Notes: generated from the sequence alone by a model not told the origin. 64,000 nt of DNA from Aulosira sp. FACHB-615 (GCF_014698045.1 NZ_JACJSE010000009.1:62001-126000); one strand, 5' to 3'. Numbered from the stretch's first letter, positions 52,744 to 62,074 are shown. Numbers and translations: made by a program.

Positions 52744-52785
52744 CAAACTAATAGAGACGTTGTGTACAACGTCTCTATTAGTTTG
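52744..52785. repeat. Perfect 20-bp-arm palindrome after the hybrid kinase
   Basis: CAAACTAATAGAGACGTTGT and its exact reverse complement are separated by two bases. The AGAGACGTTG core is a common cyanobacterial palindromic repeat. It follows the kinase stop by 25 bp and may help 3'-end formation. Confidence 0.8.
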
Positions 52786-52796
52786 AAATTGTTTTT

Positions 52797-52831
52797 ACAC
52801 ATTTCCTTTTAGGAAATGTGTATTGTTTTTT
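52797..52831 (+). terminator. Rho-independent terminator of the hybrid kinase gene
   Basis: ACACATTTCCT-TTT-AGGAAATGTGT, a perfect 11-bp stem, followed by ATTGTTTTTT. The remaining 52832-53142 is AT-rich with no gene. Confidence 0.9.
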
Positions 52832-53142
52832 CATATTGTATTTATGAATTTTTTATGGATTGAAAGTGATAACACAGAAAATGAATGACTTATTTTCACA
52901 CAAATAAAATTCTGGCTTTGATAAAAAAATGGTTGTAATCATCAGTTGGATATGCCACATAAACTGTTATTATTATTGCTATGTTCAAAAGTACTTAAAA
53001 AAACTCTTTTGGCATAATTTTTTTACTGAGTAAAGTGAACAGAATTTAGCTAATTTTTTGATTAGCTAGATAACCTCCGGCTTGCAGTAAAAAATACAAG
53101 CAAAAATCCAGACATTTATATAGGCATTGAGACGTTAATTCT

Positions 53143-53823
53143 ATGAAAAAAGGCAGAGAAATTCAGCAGGTTGCATCAAATTTAATGTCATTCTTTGTCA
53201 AGCGGTTAAGCTTGATTTTGCTGGCTGGTGTGATGGTTATTTTCGTGGGGGGTAAATTCGATGTAGCCAGTGCATCACAACCAAATGCAGAATCAGAAAT
53301 TGAAAGTTTGTCAGTTTGTTACGCATTAGGGACTGATGCTATTGGTCGAGGTGATCTGCCAGAAGGTAAAAAGATTTACCAAAAATGTTTTACTTCCGAT
53401 GCTGAGATAACTGCAATTTTTCCTGATGATACTAGTGTAACAAAGTATGGCACCAATGCCTGGGCTGATTTTGTCTATTCAGTATTTCAAGGTAACGGAT
53501 ATACAGCTACTCAACATTTGCTAGGTACTTTCGATATAGATGTCAAAAACAACACAGCAACTATGTCTTCTTACCTTCATGCAACCCATAAGCTATCTGA
53601 TACCAGCATTGACGTTGCTAACGGTACTTATGTAGACACAGTTGTCAATAAAAATGGTAAATGGCAAATTAAGAAACGTGTTCTGACACTGATTGATTTC
53701 TTAAATCTTTCTTCTCCTGGTTCTCCGCAAGCGCAGGCTTCTTCAGCCGCTAGAAGTAGTAATTCTGATTCTAATACTTCCTCTGATGAACCACACAGAC
53801 CAAATGTTCGTGATTATATATAA
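53143..53823 (+). CDS. Exported SnoaL/NTF2-like protein
   Basis: A 226-residue protein. A signal or anchor helix is at residues 20-36 (LSLILLAGVMVIFVGGKF), followed by an NTF2-like alpha/beta domain: ESLSVCYALGTDAIGRGDL, CFTSDAEITAIFPDD, QHLLGTFDIDVKNNTATMSS and GKWQIKKRVLTLIDFL. Such domains act as small-molecule isomerases or binding modules; the activity is unknown. The Ser-rich tail (SSAARSSNSDSNTSSD) is disordered. Two Cys in the mature part could form a disulfide. Confidence 0.82.
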   Translation: MKKGREIQQVASNLMSFFVKRLSLILLAGVMVIFVGGKFDVASASQPNAESEIESLSVCYALGTDAIGRGDLPEGKKIYQKCFTSDAEITAIFPDDTSVTKYGTNAWADFVYSVFQGNGYTATQHLLGTFDIDVKNNTATMSSYLHATHKLSDTSIDVANGTYVDTVVNKNGKWQIKKRVLTLIDFLNLSSPGSPQAQASSAARSSNSDSNTSSDEPHRPNVRDYI

Positions 53824-53861
53824 GAAGGTTACACAGAGTTTAATTTGGGATTAGTCAACAG

Positions 53862-53888
53862 TTAGGACAGGTATTTTACCTGTCCTAA
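53862..53888. terminator. Strong hairpin after the SnoaL-like gene
   Basis: TTAGGACAGGTA-TTT-TACCTGTCCTAA is a perfect 12-bp stem, 38 bp past the stop codon. No T-run follows, so it may be a processing or non-canonical terminator hairpin. Confidence 0.5.
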
Positions 53889-54025
53889 AAAGTATCAACT
53901 CTGAGCATTATATATTTACGTAGAATGGCGCAAAGAATAAATGACTTGAGAGTTCTGCATTTTTACGTAAGTCAAGCATATATGGTGTCAGCTATATTGC
54001 AAATTGAACAAGCTAGTAAACATCT

Positions 54026-55936
54026 ATGGCTTTCGATCAACAGCGTTTTGATAAGCTAATTCAGAGATTAGAAATTTTTGCTAGTCAACAGCCAACTCTT
54101 TATAGATTTCACGTTGCATGTCTGGCTGTGTTAGGTTACGCCTACATATTCATGATTTTAGCTGTAAGTGTGGCATTACTGCTAACTATTGGCTGGTTGA
54201 TGTTCAATGCTAGATCATTTAGCCGTGGAACTATTAAAGGTGTGCTTTTTTTACTAGCGATCGCTATTATATTATGGCGATCGCTTTGGGTATTTTGTCC
54301 GCCACCCACAGGGTTAGCATTACGCCGCAAAGATGTACCTAGCTTGTTTTGTTTGGTAGATGATATCACGACAAAACTCAAGGCTCCCAGATTCCATCGT
54401 ATCTTACTCACTACAGATTTTAATGCCACCGTTGTCCAAAGACCACGCTTAGGTTTATTTGGCTGGTATCAAAATTACCTGATTATCGGTTTGCCATTGA
54501 TGTTAGCATTGCCCCCTGAACAATTTCGGGCGGTTTTAGTCCATGAGTTGGGACATTTATCAGGAAATTATCATTGCTTCAATGCTTGGATTTATCGTCA
54601 GCGTCTGGTTTGGTACCGTATTCAAGCAGTATTAGAACAAAGTAGTAATGAATCATTGTGGGTGGTTTTTCATAAGTTCTTCCAGTGGTATATTCCATTT
54701 TTTGATGCTTATTCTTTTGAATTAGCTAGATTAAATGAATATGAAGTTGATAGATGTGCAGTGGAAATCACAGGCGTAGAAAATACAGCCAAGGCTTTGA
54801 TGAATCGCAAGGTAAAAATTAGATTTTTAGAAAATTATTTTTGGTCTAATATTTATCATCAAGTCCAAACAGAAGTTGAGCCGCCAAAAACAAGTTATAC
54901 CGCCATGCAAACAGCTTTAACTCAAGGCGTACCTCTGAGAGAAGCAAGCATTTATTTAGCGCAATCACTGACGGAAAAAACGAATCATACAGATACTCAT
55001 CCTTCCCTAACAGAGAGATTACAAGCTTTAGGGTTTATTCCTGGTATTCAAGAAGAATTATCTGTAGCTGCACCAATGTTGATTAGTGCAGCACAAGAAT
55101 ATTTAGGTAACGCTTTTGAAAACATTAGAGATAATTTTAGTCAAGCTTGGTGTGAAAAAATTGCCACACCTTGGCGACAAAAATATGCTGAAGTGCAACA
55201 ATCATTAGCTATCTTAGATAAACTCAATGCCAAAGCTGAAAAACAACCGCTATCATTAGGAGAAGCAACGACAAGAGCGTTGTTAACATTTGAGTTAGAA
55301 GGTGAAGAAGCAGTAATACCATTGTTGCGCGAAGTTATTAAATTAGATCATACCCACGCTTCTGCCAATTACCTATTAGGACAAATACTCTTAAAACAAC
55401 AAGATGCTAGTGGAATAGAACATATTGAAAGAGCGATCGCCAAAGATATCGACATTGCCATTGATGGTTATCAAATAATTTGTTCTTTCCTCAAAAAACA
55501 AGGACAAGATGATCGAGCCGAACTATATCATGAGCTTGCTGAAGAACATTATGATTTACTCTTACGTGGTCAAGAAGAACGCGCTAGTTTAAATATAACT
55601 GATGACTTTAAAGCTCATAGTCTTTCTGATGAAGAGATAACTCATCTACGTCAGCAATTATCTCGCTATCCCAATATTACAACTGCTTATTTAGTCCAAA
55701 AAGTTGTGCAGTATTTCCCCGAAAAACCACTTTATGTCCTGGGAGTAGTGCGAAAATTCAGCTTTTGGGAAAGCAATCACGAAACTGATAACGCACAACT
55801 TGTTGATGCACTGTTAAAAGAAGTTGAATTGCCCGGAGCAGTATTTTGCTTTATTTTGAATAGTAATCTCAATTTTGAGAAGAAGTTTAAACCAATACCA
55901 GATGCTACTATTTACCAACAAAAAGTTAAAAAATAG
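54026..55936 (+). CDS. M48-family membrane zinc metallopeptidase
   Basis: A 636-residue protein. Two N-terminal membrane helices (about 35-60 and 75-93) precede the peptidase domain with the zinc site HELGHLSGNYH (HExxH at 173-177) and the distal Glu in LNEYEVDRCAVE. The C-terminal third (from about 430) is helical and TPR-like (ASANYLLGQILLKQQDASGI), which could bind substrates. M48 peptidases degrade misfolded membrane or secreted proteins. It is longer than HtpX because of the C-terminal extension. Monocistronic. Confidence 0.93.
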   Translation: MAFDQQRFDKLIQRLEIFASQQPTLYRFHVACLAVLGYAYIFMILAVSVALLLTIGWLMFNARSFSRGTIKGVLFLLAIAIILWRSLWVFCPPPTGLALRRKDVPSLFCLVDDITTKLKAPRFHRILLTTDFNATVVQRPRLGLFGWYQNYLIIGLPLMLALPPEQFRAVLVHELGHLSGNYHCFNAWIYRQRLVWYRIQAVLEQSSNESLWVVFHKFFQWYIPFFDAYSFELARLNEYEVDRCAVEITGVENTAKALMNRKVKIRFLENYFWSNIYHQVQTEVEPPKTSYTAMQTALTQGVPLREASIYLAQSLTEKTNHTDTHPSLTERLQALGFIPGIQEELSVAAPMLISAAQEYLGNAFENIRDNFSQAWCEKIATPWRQKYAEVQQSLAILDKLNAKAEKQPLSLGEATTRALLTFELEGEEAVIPLLREVIKLDHTHASANYLLGQILLKQQDASGIEHIERAIAKDIDIAIDGYQIICSFLKKQGQDDRAELYHELAEEHYDLLLRGQEERASLNITDDFKAHSLSDEEITHLRQQLSRYPNITTAYLVQKVVQYFPEKPLYVLGVVRKFSFWESNHETDNAQLVDALLKEVELPGAVFCFILNSNLNFEKKFKPIPDATIYQQKVKK

Positions 55937-56041
55937 AACTAAGAATTTAAGAACTCAGGAGTCAGAATTCAGAATATTTAGTAACTCTTTGTCTCCTATG
56001 TCTATACAATAGGAATACTACATATTTTTGCGTTAAGTCTA

Positions 56042-56938
56042 ATGAATTCTGATTCTTCCTCATCGCTAATTATTGACGAACAGGTATTTTCTCATTTACC
56101 TGTGTTACCGCAAGAAGTAATTGCAGGTTTAGCGGTGTCTGGGGGAGGTCATTATCTGGATACAACTGTCGGTGGTGGTGGCCACAGTCGGTTGATTTTG
56201 CAAACTGCGCCGGATGTACAGTTAACGGCTATTGACCAAGATGAGGATGCGTTAGCCGCAGCCAAGAAAGAATTAGCAGAGTTTGGCGATCGCGTAAAAT
56301 TTATTCAAAGTAACTTTGCAGCTTATCAGTTTCCCGACGCTACTTTTAATGGTATCCTCGCCGATTTGGGAGTAAGTTCTTACCAGTTAGATACTCCCGA
56401 AAGGGGTTTTAGCTTTCGCCACACTGCAAGTTTAGATATGCGGATGAATCAGCAAGCTTCCCTAACTGCGGCGGATGTAATTAATGAGTGGGAAGAAGCG
56501 GAACTTGCAGATATTTTCTTTAAATACGGTGAAGAAAGATTATCTCGACGTATAGCTAGACGCATTGTCGAACGTCGTCCATTTGATACAACAACAGCAT
56601 TAGCGGAAGCGATCGCCTCTGCTGTTCCTCCCAAATACCGTTATGGTAGAATCCACCCAGCAACCCGCGCCTTTCAAGCTTTGCGAATTGTGGTCAATGA
56701 TGAGTTAGAGTCTTTAGAAACTTTTTTAGCCAAAGCACCAAACGCCCTTGTCCCTGGTGGGAGAATTGCGGTAATTAGTTTTCATAGTTTGGAAGACCGC
56801 TTAGTTAAACATGGTTTACGCAATTCTCCATTGTTGCGAGTACTTACAAAAAAACCAATCACTGCACAAGAGTTAGAGATTAGTAATAACCCGCGATCGC
56901 GTTCTGCCAAACTGAGAATAGCCGAAAGAGTCAATTGA
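56042..56938 (+). CDS. rsmH: 16S rRNA (cytosine1402-N4)-methyltransferase RsmH
   Basis: A 298-residue SAM-dependent enzyme (MraW) that methylates C1402 in the ribosomal P-site region. Signatures: FSHLPVLPQEVIAGL, LDTTVGGGGHSRLIL (SAM motif), DLGVSSYQLDTPERGFSFRH, RRIVERRPFDTT and AVISFHSLEDRLVKHGLR. It is not in a dcw cluster here, as is usual for cyanobacteria. A UPF0175 gene follows 41 bp downstream, probably in the same transcript. Confidence 0.97.
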   Translation: MNSDSSSSLIIDEQVFSHLPVLPQEVIAGLAVSGGGHYLDTTVGGGGHSRLILQTAPDVQLTAIDQDEDALAAAKKELAEFGDRVKFIQSNFAAYQFPDATFNGILADLGVSSYQLDTPERGFSFRHTASLDMRMNQQASLTAADVINEWEEAELADIFFKYGEERLSRRIARRIVERRPFDTTTALAEAIASAVPPKYRYGRIHPATRAFQALRIVVNDELESLETFLAKAPNALVPGGRIAVISFHSLEDRLVKHGLRNSPLLRVLTKKPITAQELEISNNPRSRSAKLRIAERVN

Positions 56939-56979
56939 AGATTCAAGCATAATTAAACTAAAAAACCGAGTTAGGAACA

Positions 56980-57231
56980 ATGCACACCCTCTTCCTACAA
57001 TATCCTGATGACTTACTTATTACCTCTGGTAAATCACCCCAAGCTTTAGAAGCAGAACTCACGTTTTTGCTTGCTGTTAAATTATTTGAGTTACGAAGAC
57101 TCTCACTCGGTAAAGCTGCTGCTTTTTGCAATATGAACAAACCCCAGTTTATGTATGAACTAGGACGTTTACAAGTTCCTGTGATTAACCTTGATGATGA
57201 CCAAATCGCTGATGAATTGAGTGATGACTAA
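56980..57231 (+). CDS. UPF0175 family protein (antitoxin-like)
   Basis: An 83-residue protein: MHTLFLQYPDDLLITSGKSP, LLAVKLFELRRLSLGKAAAF and ACNMNKPQFMYELGRLQVPV form the UPF0175 pattern, a ribbon-helix-helix-like fold predicted as an antitoxin. These genes often precede a PIN/DUF3368 toxin, but none follows: the next gene is on the other strand. It may be an orphan regulator. Confidence 0.88.
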   Translation: MHTLFLQYPDDLLITSGKSPQALEAELTFLLAVKLFELRRLSLGKAAAFCNMNKPQFMYELGRLQVPVINLDDDQIADELSDD

Positions 57232-57257
57232 CTCTGCCATTGTTGCTGAGTTTCTAC

Positions 57258-57292
57258 TCAGCACTCAGCACTCAGCACTCAGCACTCAGCAC
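57258..57292. repeat. Five exact CTCAGCA heptamers
   Basis: Five uninterrupted units of CTCAGCA lie between the UPF0175 gene and the convergent ExbB-type gene. This is a classic short tandem repeat of heterocystous cyanobacteria. Confidence 0.95.
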
Positions 57293-57303
57293 TTTTAATA
57301 TCA

Positions 57304-57942
57304 TTAAAATTTATCTCTCCTTTCATAACGGCGGCGATAGAGTAATTCTAACTGTCCACCATACTCTTGAATGCGTGCCAGTTGACGCTGGTAGAGTCCT
57401 CGGAAGGTATTTGCAAACAACAGGGTAAAAATAGCCACGACTAATCCTGATGCGGTGGATACCAAAGCCTCACTAATCCCCGCAGTCACACCTACTGTTG
57501 TTGTACCACCGACATCACCAATATTTAGTGAAGCGAAGGAAGTAATTAAGCCTAAAACTGTACCCAACAAACCTAATAATGGTGCAAGGCCGATAATCGT
57601 ATCAAAAATGTTTTGAAAGCGTTTGAGTAAGGGTATTTCAGCTTGTGCTTCACTTTCTAGCGCCAAACGAAATTCTTCTGGTGTTGGTTCTTCTAATTCT
57701 AAAGCGGCGAGAAAAATTCGGGCGATGGGTAAATCTGTATTTTGCTGTAATTTATTTAAAGCACCAACCACATTATCTGAACGATAAAGCTTGAGTACTT
57801 CTTTGACAACAGGATTTTGGCGATGGGTAATTCTGATCCAAAATAAAATACGTTCAATAATCAAAGCCACTGCTAACACAGAGAACCCCAGTAGCGGCCA
57901 CATCACCACGCCACCAGCAACAAATAAATTGCTAATTTGCAT
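57304..57942 (-). CDS. MotA/TolQ/ExbB proton channel family protein
   Basis: A 212-residue protein with three membrane helices: GGVVMWPLLGFSVLAVALII near the start, and two later (IIGLAPLLGLLGTVLGLIT; ALVSTASGLVVAIFTLLF). The conserved GLLGTVxGLI segment identifies the family. It powers outer-membrane transport or cell-envelope processes with ExbD/TolR, but no ExbD gene follows. ATG 57942 (MQISNLFVAGG) is chosen over an upstream TTG. A TGTCAATT repeat precedes it. Confidence 0.9.
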   Translation of the reverse strand: MQISNLFVAGGVVMWPLLGFSVLAVALIIERILFWIRITHRQNPVVKEVLKLYRSDNVVGALNKLQQNTDLPIARIFLAALELEEPTPEEFRLALESEAQAEIPLLKRFQNIFDTIIGLAPLLGLLGTVLGLITSFASLNIGDVGGTTTVGVTAGISEALVSTASGLVVAIFTLLFANTFRGLYQRQLARIQEYGGQLELLYRRRYERRDKF

Positions 57943-58020
57943 TTTAGTCAAGTGTCAATTGTCAATTTTTAATTGTCAATTGTCATTGGTCATTTGTCAT
58001 TAGTTTTCTTTTTTCATAAT

Positions 58021-58773
58021 TTAGTGCATTGTTGTTGCTACATCTACACCATCACTTTTGAGTATTCCATCTTCCATATAAATGATGCGATCGGCGATAT
58101 CTAAAATCCGGTTGTCGTGGGTAACTAGCAAAATTGTACAGCCTTGTTCTTTGGCGAGTTTCTGCATTAATTCCACAACATCGCGTCCAGATTTTTTATC
58201 GAGTGCGGCTGTCGGTTCGTCTGCTAAGACAATTTTAGGATGACTGACTAAGGCACGGGCGATCGCTACCCGTTGTTTTTGTCCGCCAGACAGTTTCTCT
58301 GGGTAATAGTTTACACGTTCGCCTAAGCCTACTGTTTCTAGCATAGCGATCGCTTTGGCATTCATATTTTCATTCAGGTATTCATCATGTAATTCTAATG
58401 ACATACGCACATTTTCTGTTGCTGTGAGAAATGTCATCAAATTATGCGCCTGAAAAATATAGCCAATTTGACGACGTAGCACAGTTAATTTGCGTTTACT
58501 AGCGCCGCAAATTTCTTGTCCTAAAATTTTTAAACTGCCTTCTTGGGCAGAACGTAGCCCCCCTAATAACGTTAACAAAGTGGTTTTACCAGAACCAGAG
58601 GGGCCAGTCATAATCACAATTTCACCAGCATTAATCTCTAAATTAATCTCAAATAAAACCTGTTTTCTTAAATTACCTTCCCCAAAGTAATGGTTTAATT
58701 GATGGACAGTAATTACAGGTTCTAAATTAACCAGTGAGCTGGAAGAATTTACAGGCAGAGATTCTTGTAACAT
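58021..58773 (-). CDS. devA: DevA-type ABC exporter ATP-binding protein
   Basis: A 250-residue ATPase: Walker A GPSGSGKTTLLTLLGGLRSA, signature LSGGQKQRVAIARAL, Walker B IVLADEPTAALDKKSG. It has the MacB/DevA form. ATG 58773 (MLQESLPVN) lies 13 bp past the DevC stop; the frame is open further into devC. With DevC and the HlyD protein it forms a tripartite exporter with an outer-membrane TolC. Anabaena DevBCA exports heterocyst glycolipids; several paralogues exist, and the TetR linkage here suggests one with a different, inducible substrate. Confidence 0.92.
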   Translation of the reverse strand: MLQESLPVNSSSSLVNLEPVITVHQLNHYFGEGNLRKQVLFEINLEINAGEIVIMTGPSGSGKTTLLTLLGGLRSAQEGSLKILGQEICGASKRKLTVLRRQIGYIFQAHNLMTFLTATENVRMSLELHDEYLNENMNAKAIAMLETVGLGERVNYYPEKLSGGQKQRVAIARALVSHPKIVLADEPTAALDKKSGRDVVELMQKLAKEQGCTILLVTHDNRILDIADRIIYMEDGILKSDGVDVATTMH

Positions 58774-58786
58774 AAAATTTGGATAA

Positions 58787-59947
58787 TTAGAAAATATCAG
58801 CAGGGTCAGCAGAAGTGAGTTTACGCATAGCGATCGCACCTGAGCCTGTACACATAATTACTGTTAAAATAAATACAGTGATTGCTCGTTGCGAGTTCAT
58901 AAATATAGGCAACATAGTGGCGGTGTAGGCTAGTTGATACAGCCCAATAGACAAGAAAAATGCCGGAATAAAACCTAAAAAAGCCAGGAATAATGCTTCT
59001 TGGAACAACACTACTAACAAATAGCGATCTGTGTAGCCCATTGCTTTTAAAGTTGCATATTCGGGCAAATGATCAGAAACATCGGAATACAGAATTTGGT
59101 AAACAATCACGATACCAACAATAAAACCAACTCCCACACCTAACCCAAAAATAAAGCCAATACCTGTACCACTAGACCAGTAGGCTTTTTCAATTTGGGC
59201 AAATTCTTCTGGAGTCAAAACACTGATATCTTTGGGTAATCCGGCAATCAGTTGCGCTTGTAATTTTTTTGGATCTGCGTCGGGTTTGAGAGTAATTAAC
59301 CCAACTTCAATACTCTCTGCTTTACGTTGGGGAAAGATTTGTAAAAAGGTAGAGTCACTGGCAATCACATTACCATCAGCCGCAAAAGACGCACCATTAC
59401 TAAACACGCCCTTGACGCTGACATTTTTACTGTTCAATTCTGTTTCAAATTTGCCAGTTTTTTGAAAAATCTCCCCCACAGCGCCGTATTCTGGACGACC
59501 GGCTTGGTCGAACAGCACTTGATTTAATTGTTTAATCGGGTCTAGATTGTTTTGAATTTCGGGAAAATTAAACACAGATTTTGCTGGATCAATCCCCCAA
59601 ACTAAAATGGCACGTTCTAATCTGGTTTCGGGATTGCGCCATTGTCCAGTGCCAATATAAACTGGGCTTACCGACTGTACACCCTCATAACCTAATGTTT
59701 GGTACAGTCGCTCTCTGGAAAAGCTTTTAACAGAAAACAGGGTTTGAAATTGGGGATTAATTAATACCAAATCTGCCTGTAAACTGCGATGTGGTTTGAT
59801 AGCTGCATCAAACAATGCCCCTTCAAACCCCATCTGAATAAATATCAGCATATCGGCAAAGGTAATACCTGCGACTGCTACTAAGAGGCGAGTTCTTTCT
59901 TTTAATAATTGCCGCCATGCTAATGGCGTTTTGAGAAATAATTTCAT
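58787..59947 (-). CDS. devC: DevC-type ABC exporter permease
   Basis: A 386-residue permease with one N-terminal helix, a periplasmic domain (about 45-255) and three C-terminal helices (GTGIGFIFGLGVGVGFIVGI; LFLAFLGFIPAFFLSIGLYQ; AITVFILTVIMCTGSGAIAM), the MacB/FtsX-type layout. The motif PLAWRQLLKERTRLLVAVAG at the N-terminus and the end KLTSADPADIF are typical of DevC. It lies between the HlyD gene (with a 225-bp gap holding an inserted element) and devA. Confidence 0.94.
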   Translation of the reverse strand: MKLFLKTPLAWRQLLKERTRLLVAVAGITFADMLIFIQMGFEGALFDAAIKPHRSLQADLVLINPQFQTLFSVKSFSRERLYQTLGYEGVQSVSPVYIGTGQWRNPETRLERAILVWGIDPAKSVFNFPEIQNNLDPIKQLNQVLFDQAGRPEYGAVGEIFQKTGKFETELNSKNVSVKGVFSNGASFAADGNVIASDSTFLQIFPQRKAESIEVGLITLKPDADPKKLQAQLIAGLPKDISVLTPEEFAQIEKAYWSSGTGIGFIFGLGVGVGFIVGIVIVYQILYSDVSDHLPEYATLKAMGYTDRYLLVVLFQEALFLAFLGFIPAFFLSIGLYQLAYTATMLPIFMNSQRAITVFILTVIMCTGSGAIAMRKLTSADPADIF

Positions 59948-60011
59948 ATTTTTTATTTGTCATTTGTCATTGGTGTAACTTTCCCCCATTTCCCACTCCC
60001 CACTCCCTACT

Positions 60012-60152
60012 CTTTCAAGGGCAGGTTTTTAAACCTTCGATAAATAGTTGAGAATATTCTCAATTATGAAACGTAGTTTTAACTGTTCAGACAATAATTT
60101 TGGTTTTAAAAGCCCAAAAATTTGTCTAATAAAAAAAGCCTGCCCTTGAAAG
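60012..60152. mobile_element. Small inverted-repeat element family G inside the exporter operon
   Basis: CTTTCAAGGGCAGG at 60012 and CCTGCCCTTGAAAG at 60139-60152 are perfect 14-bp terminal inverted repeats around about 113 bp of AT-rich DNA. It sits within CACTCCCTACT tandem repeats, which flank it on both sides. It enlarges the gap between the HlyD and devC genes and would be transcribed with the operon. Confidence 0.85.
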
Positions 60153-60172
60153 CACTCCCTACTCCCTACTCC

Positions 60173-61462
60173 CTAAATTTCAATTGCTGTTTGCACTTGC
60201 AAGTTTGTTAAACCTGCAACTTTTTTACTATCTTCAGGATTAAGGCGAATTTTGACTTCTACAACTCGGCTATCTAAGTTTTCTCCGGGTTCGTTGCTAA
60301 ATACGTTTTGGCGATTGACTTGTAAGCCAACATAGAAAACTTCACCGCGCAACTCGCCGTTAAATGCTGGACTGGTGATTGTGGCTGTTTGTCCGAGTTT
60401 GACTTTGCCGATGTCTGTTTGATAAACTTCGGCGACTGCAATCATCTGTTCGGTTTGCGCTAAGTCTGCAATGCCATTTTCACTCATTTTTTCGCCGACT
60501 CTGGTGTGAATCTTGAGGATTTGTCCGGTCATTGGCGCTCTAATATAAGCTGCTTGTAGGTCAGTTTGGGCGCGTTTGAGTGCGGCGATCGCATTTTCAA
60601 CTTCCATTCTGGCGGCTTGCACATCCACGGGGCGGACTTCGGCAATACTGGTGAGTGTGGCTTTGGCTTCGGTAACTTGTTTGTTCCCAGTGGCGTTAAT
60701 TCGCGCTAAAGAAACTTTCGCTTCTGCTAGTTGTCTGCTGGCGGTGGAGTTAATTCGCCCTAAAACTGCTTTGGCTTCGTCTAATTGTTGTTTGCTTGTC
60801 TCAACAATCAAGCGTTTACTGTCAAAGGCAGAGTTAGAAATTGCGCCTTCGGTATATAGTTTTTGATAACGTTCATATTCAGATTGGGCGTTGCGGAGTT
60901 CTGCTTCGAGTTTCCGAATGCTGGCGGCTTGGGCAATTCGATCGCCTTCCCATTGCGCTTCAATCCGGGCGATCGCTTCCCGTTGTCCGATAAAATCTCC
61001 TACAGATTGAGCCTGCAAACGCTCGATGTTGGCTCTTTGTGCTTGAATTTCCCCAGTTTTGGCACCAGCTTTAACTTGATCCAGTCTGGCTTGGGCGACA
61101 CGCACTTGTTTCTCGGCTTGGAGTACGGCAGTTTCTAAGCGATCGCGCGAATCTAAAATGGCGATGATCTGCCCAGGTTTGACAATATCACCTTCTTGCA
61201 CCCGAATTTCCTGGAGGCGATCGCCATCCAAAACCAAAGGCGCAGATAAGCTAATCACTTCTGCTTCTGGTTCGAGTCTGGCTAAAGCTGAAACCTTTGG
61301 TACTGAGGCGGTTACAGTCGCTGGTTCTTGAGAAGCTGTACGTCCAATTAACCCAAACTGAGAAACACCATAAACCACAATTCCCCCAGTAATAGCCGTA
61401 GCCCCAATCAATAAACCCAGTAATTTTTTATTGGCAGATTTCAATAGTAGATTTTGTCCCAT
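60173..61462 (-). CDS. HlyD/DevB-type membrane fusion protein
   Basis: A 429-residue adaptor of the DevBCA exporter type. An N-terminal helix (LLGLLIGATAITGGIVVYGV) anchors it; the lipoyl halves (IRVQEGDIVKPGQIIAIL; AYIRAPMTGQILKIHTRVGE) flank a long coiled-coil hairpin rich in Ala, Glu and Gln with internal repeats (QLAEAKVSLARINATGNKQ and QVTEAKATLTSIAEV). It connects DevC to the outer-membrane channel. It lies 24 bp downstream of the TetR gene on the same strand. Confidence 0.94.
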   Translation of the reverse strand: MGQNLLLKSANKKLLGLLIGATAITGGIVVYGVSQFGLIGRTASQEPATVTASVPKVSALARLEPEAEVISLSAPLVLDGDRLQEIRVQEGDIVKPGQIIAILDSRDRLETAVLQAEKQVRVAQARLDQVKAGAKTGEIQAQRANIERLQAQSVGDFIGQREAIARIEAQWEGDRIAQAASIRKLEAELRNAQSEYERYQKLYTEGAISNSAFDSKRLIVETSKQQLDEAKAVLGRINSTASRQLAEAKVSLARINATGNKQVTEAKATLTSIAEVRPVDVQAARMEVENAIAALKRAQTDLQAAYIRAPMTGQILKIHTRVGEKMSENGIADLAQTEQMIAVAEVYQTDIGKVKLGQTATITSPAFNGELRGEVFYVGLQVNRQNVFSNEPGENLDSRVVEVKIRLNPEDSKKVAGLTNLQVQTAIEI

Positions 61463-61486
61463 ATTCCCCTCTAAAAATTCAATTTA

Positions 61487-62074
61487 CTAATTCTGACTCG
61501 TGCTGTTTTGTTGCAAATAAACTGTCAACATTTTTCCCAGCAACGTACATTGCTCAACAAAATCAATACTTTCATCTCCCCATAATTTCTCCAGAATTAA
61601 TCCATTCACAAAGCTCAAGACAAAAGAAGCTAAAACCTGATCTTGAACCCCCAAAAATCTACAAGCAGCTTGCTGATAGCGTTGATTAGCACGTTTAAAA
61701 ACACTGCTTTGATGTCGCAGTTTCTCTGAGTCTTGATGTTGACAAAAATCAACCCAAACAAATGTCCACTTAATAAAGTAATCCTCGTTTTTTACTAGAT
61801 ATTTCCCTAAAGCTGTCATTGCTTCTGACAGAGTTTCTTTCCCTTCTAGTTCTGCCAAAGCTGCACTCACATCTTGCTGTGAAATTTCCTCTACTAATTG
61901 TTCAAATAAGGCTTCTTTACTAGAAAAGTAGTGATACAAAGTCCCTGTCGAAACCCCCATCTCTTGAGCAATCTGCCGCATAGTCACGGAGCCATAACCT
62001 TTTTGAGCAAATAAATCAAAGCATTTGCTGAGAAGTTCTTTCCGGTATTGGTCATGGTCAACAATTTTGGGCAT
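61487..62074 (-). CDS. TetR family regulator of the DevBCA-type operon
   Basis: A 195-residue repressor with a clear helix-turn-helix: YGSVTMRQIAQEMGVSTGTL then YHYFSSKEALFEQL (residues 27-60). The C-terminal domain is helical and carries Cys residues (QAACRFLGVQDQVLA). It is the first gene of the exporter operon (24-bp gap to the HlyD gene). TetR-controlled exporters respond to their substrates, so it probably represses its own operon through a palindrome upstream (62144). Confidence 0.94.
   Translation of the reverse strand: MPKIVDHDQYRKELLSKCFDLFAQKGYGSVTMRQIAQEMGVSTGTLYHYFSSKEALFEQLVEEISQQDVSAALAELEGKETLSEAMTALGKYLVKNEDYFIKWTFVWVDFCQHQDSEKLRHQSSVFKRANQRYQQAACRFLGVQDQVLASFVLSFVNGLILEKLWGDESIDFVEQCTLLGKMLTVYLQQNSTSQN

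Noticed and set aside
57258..57292. Possible CRISPR or iteron origin
   Set aside because: Five perfect 7-bp units with no spacers are a standard short tandem repeat of these genomes.
58021..62074. The canonical heterocyst devBCA operon
   Set aside because: The gene order and families fit, but a TetR gene leads the operon and no NtcA site is apparent upstream, so a paralogous exporter is likelier.
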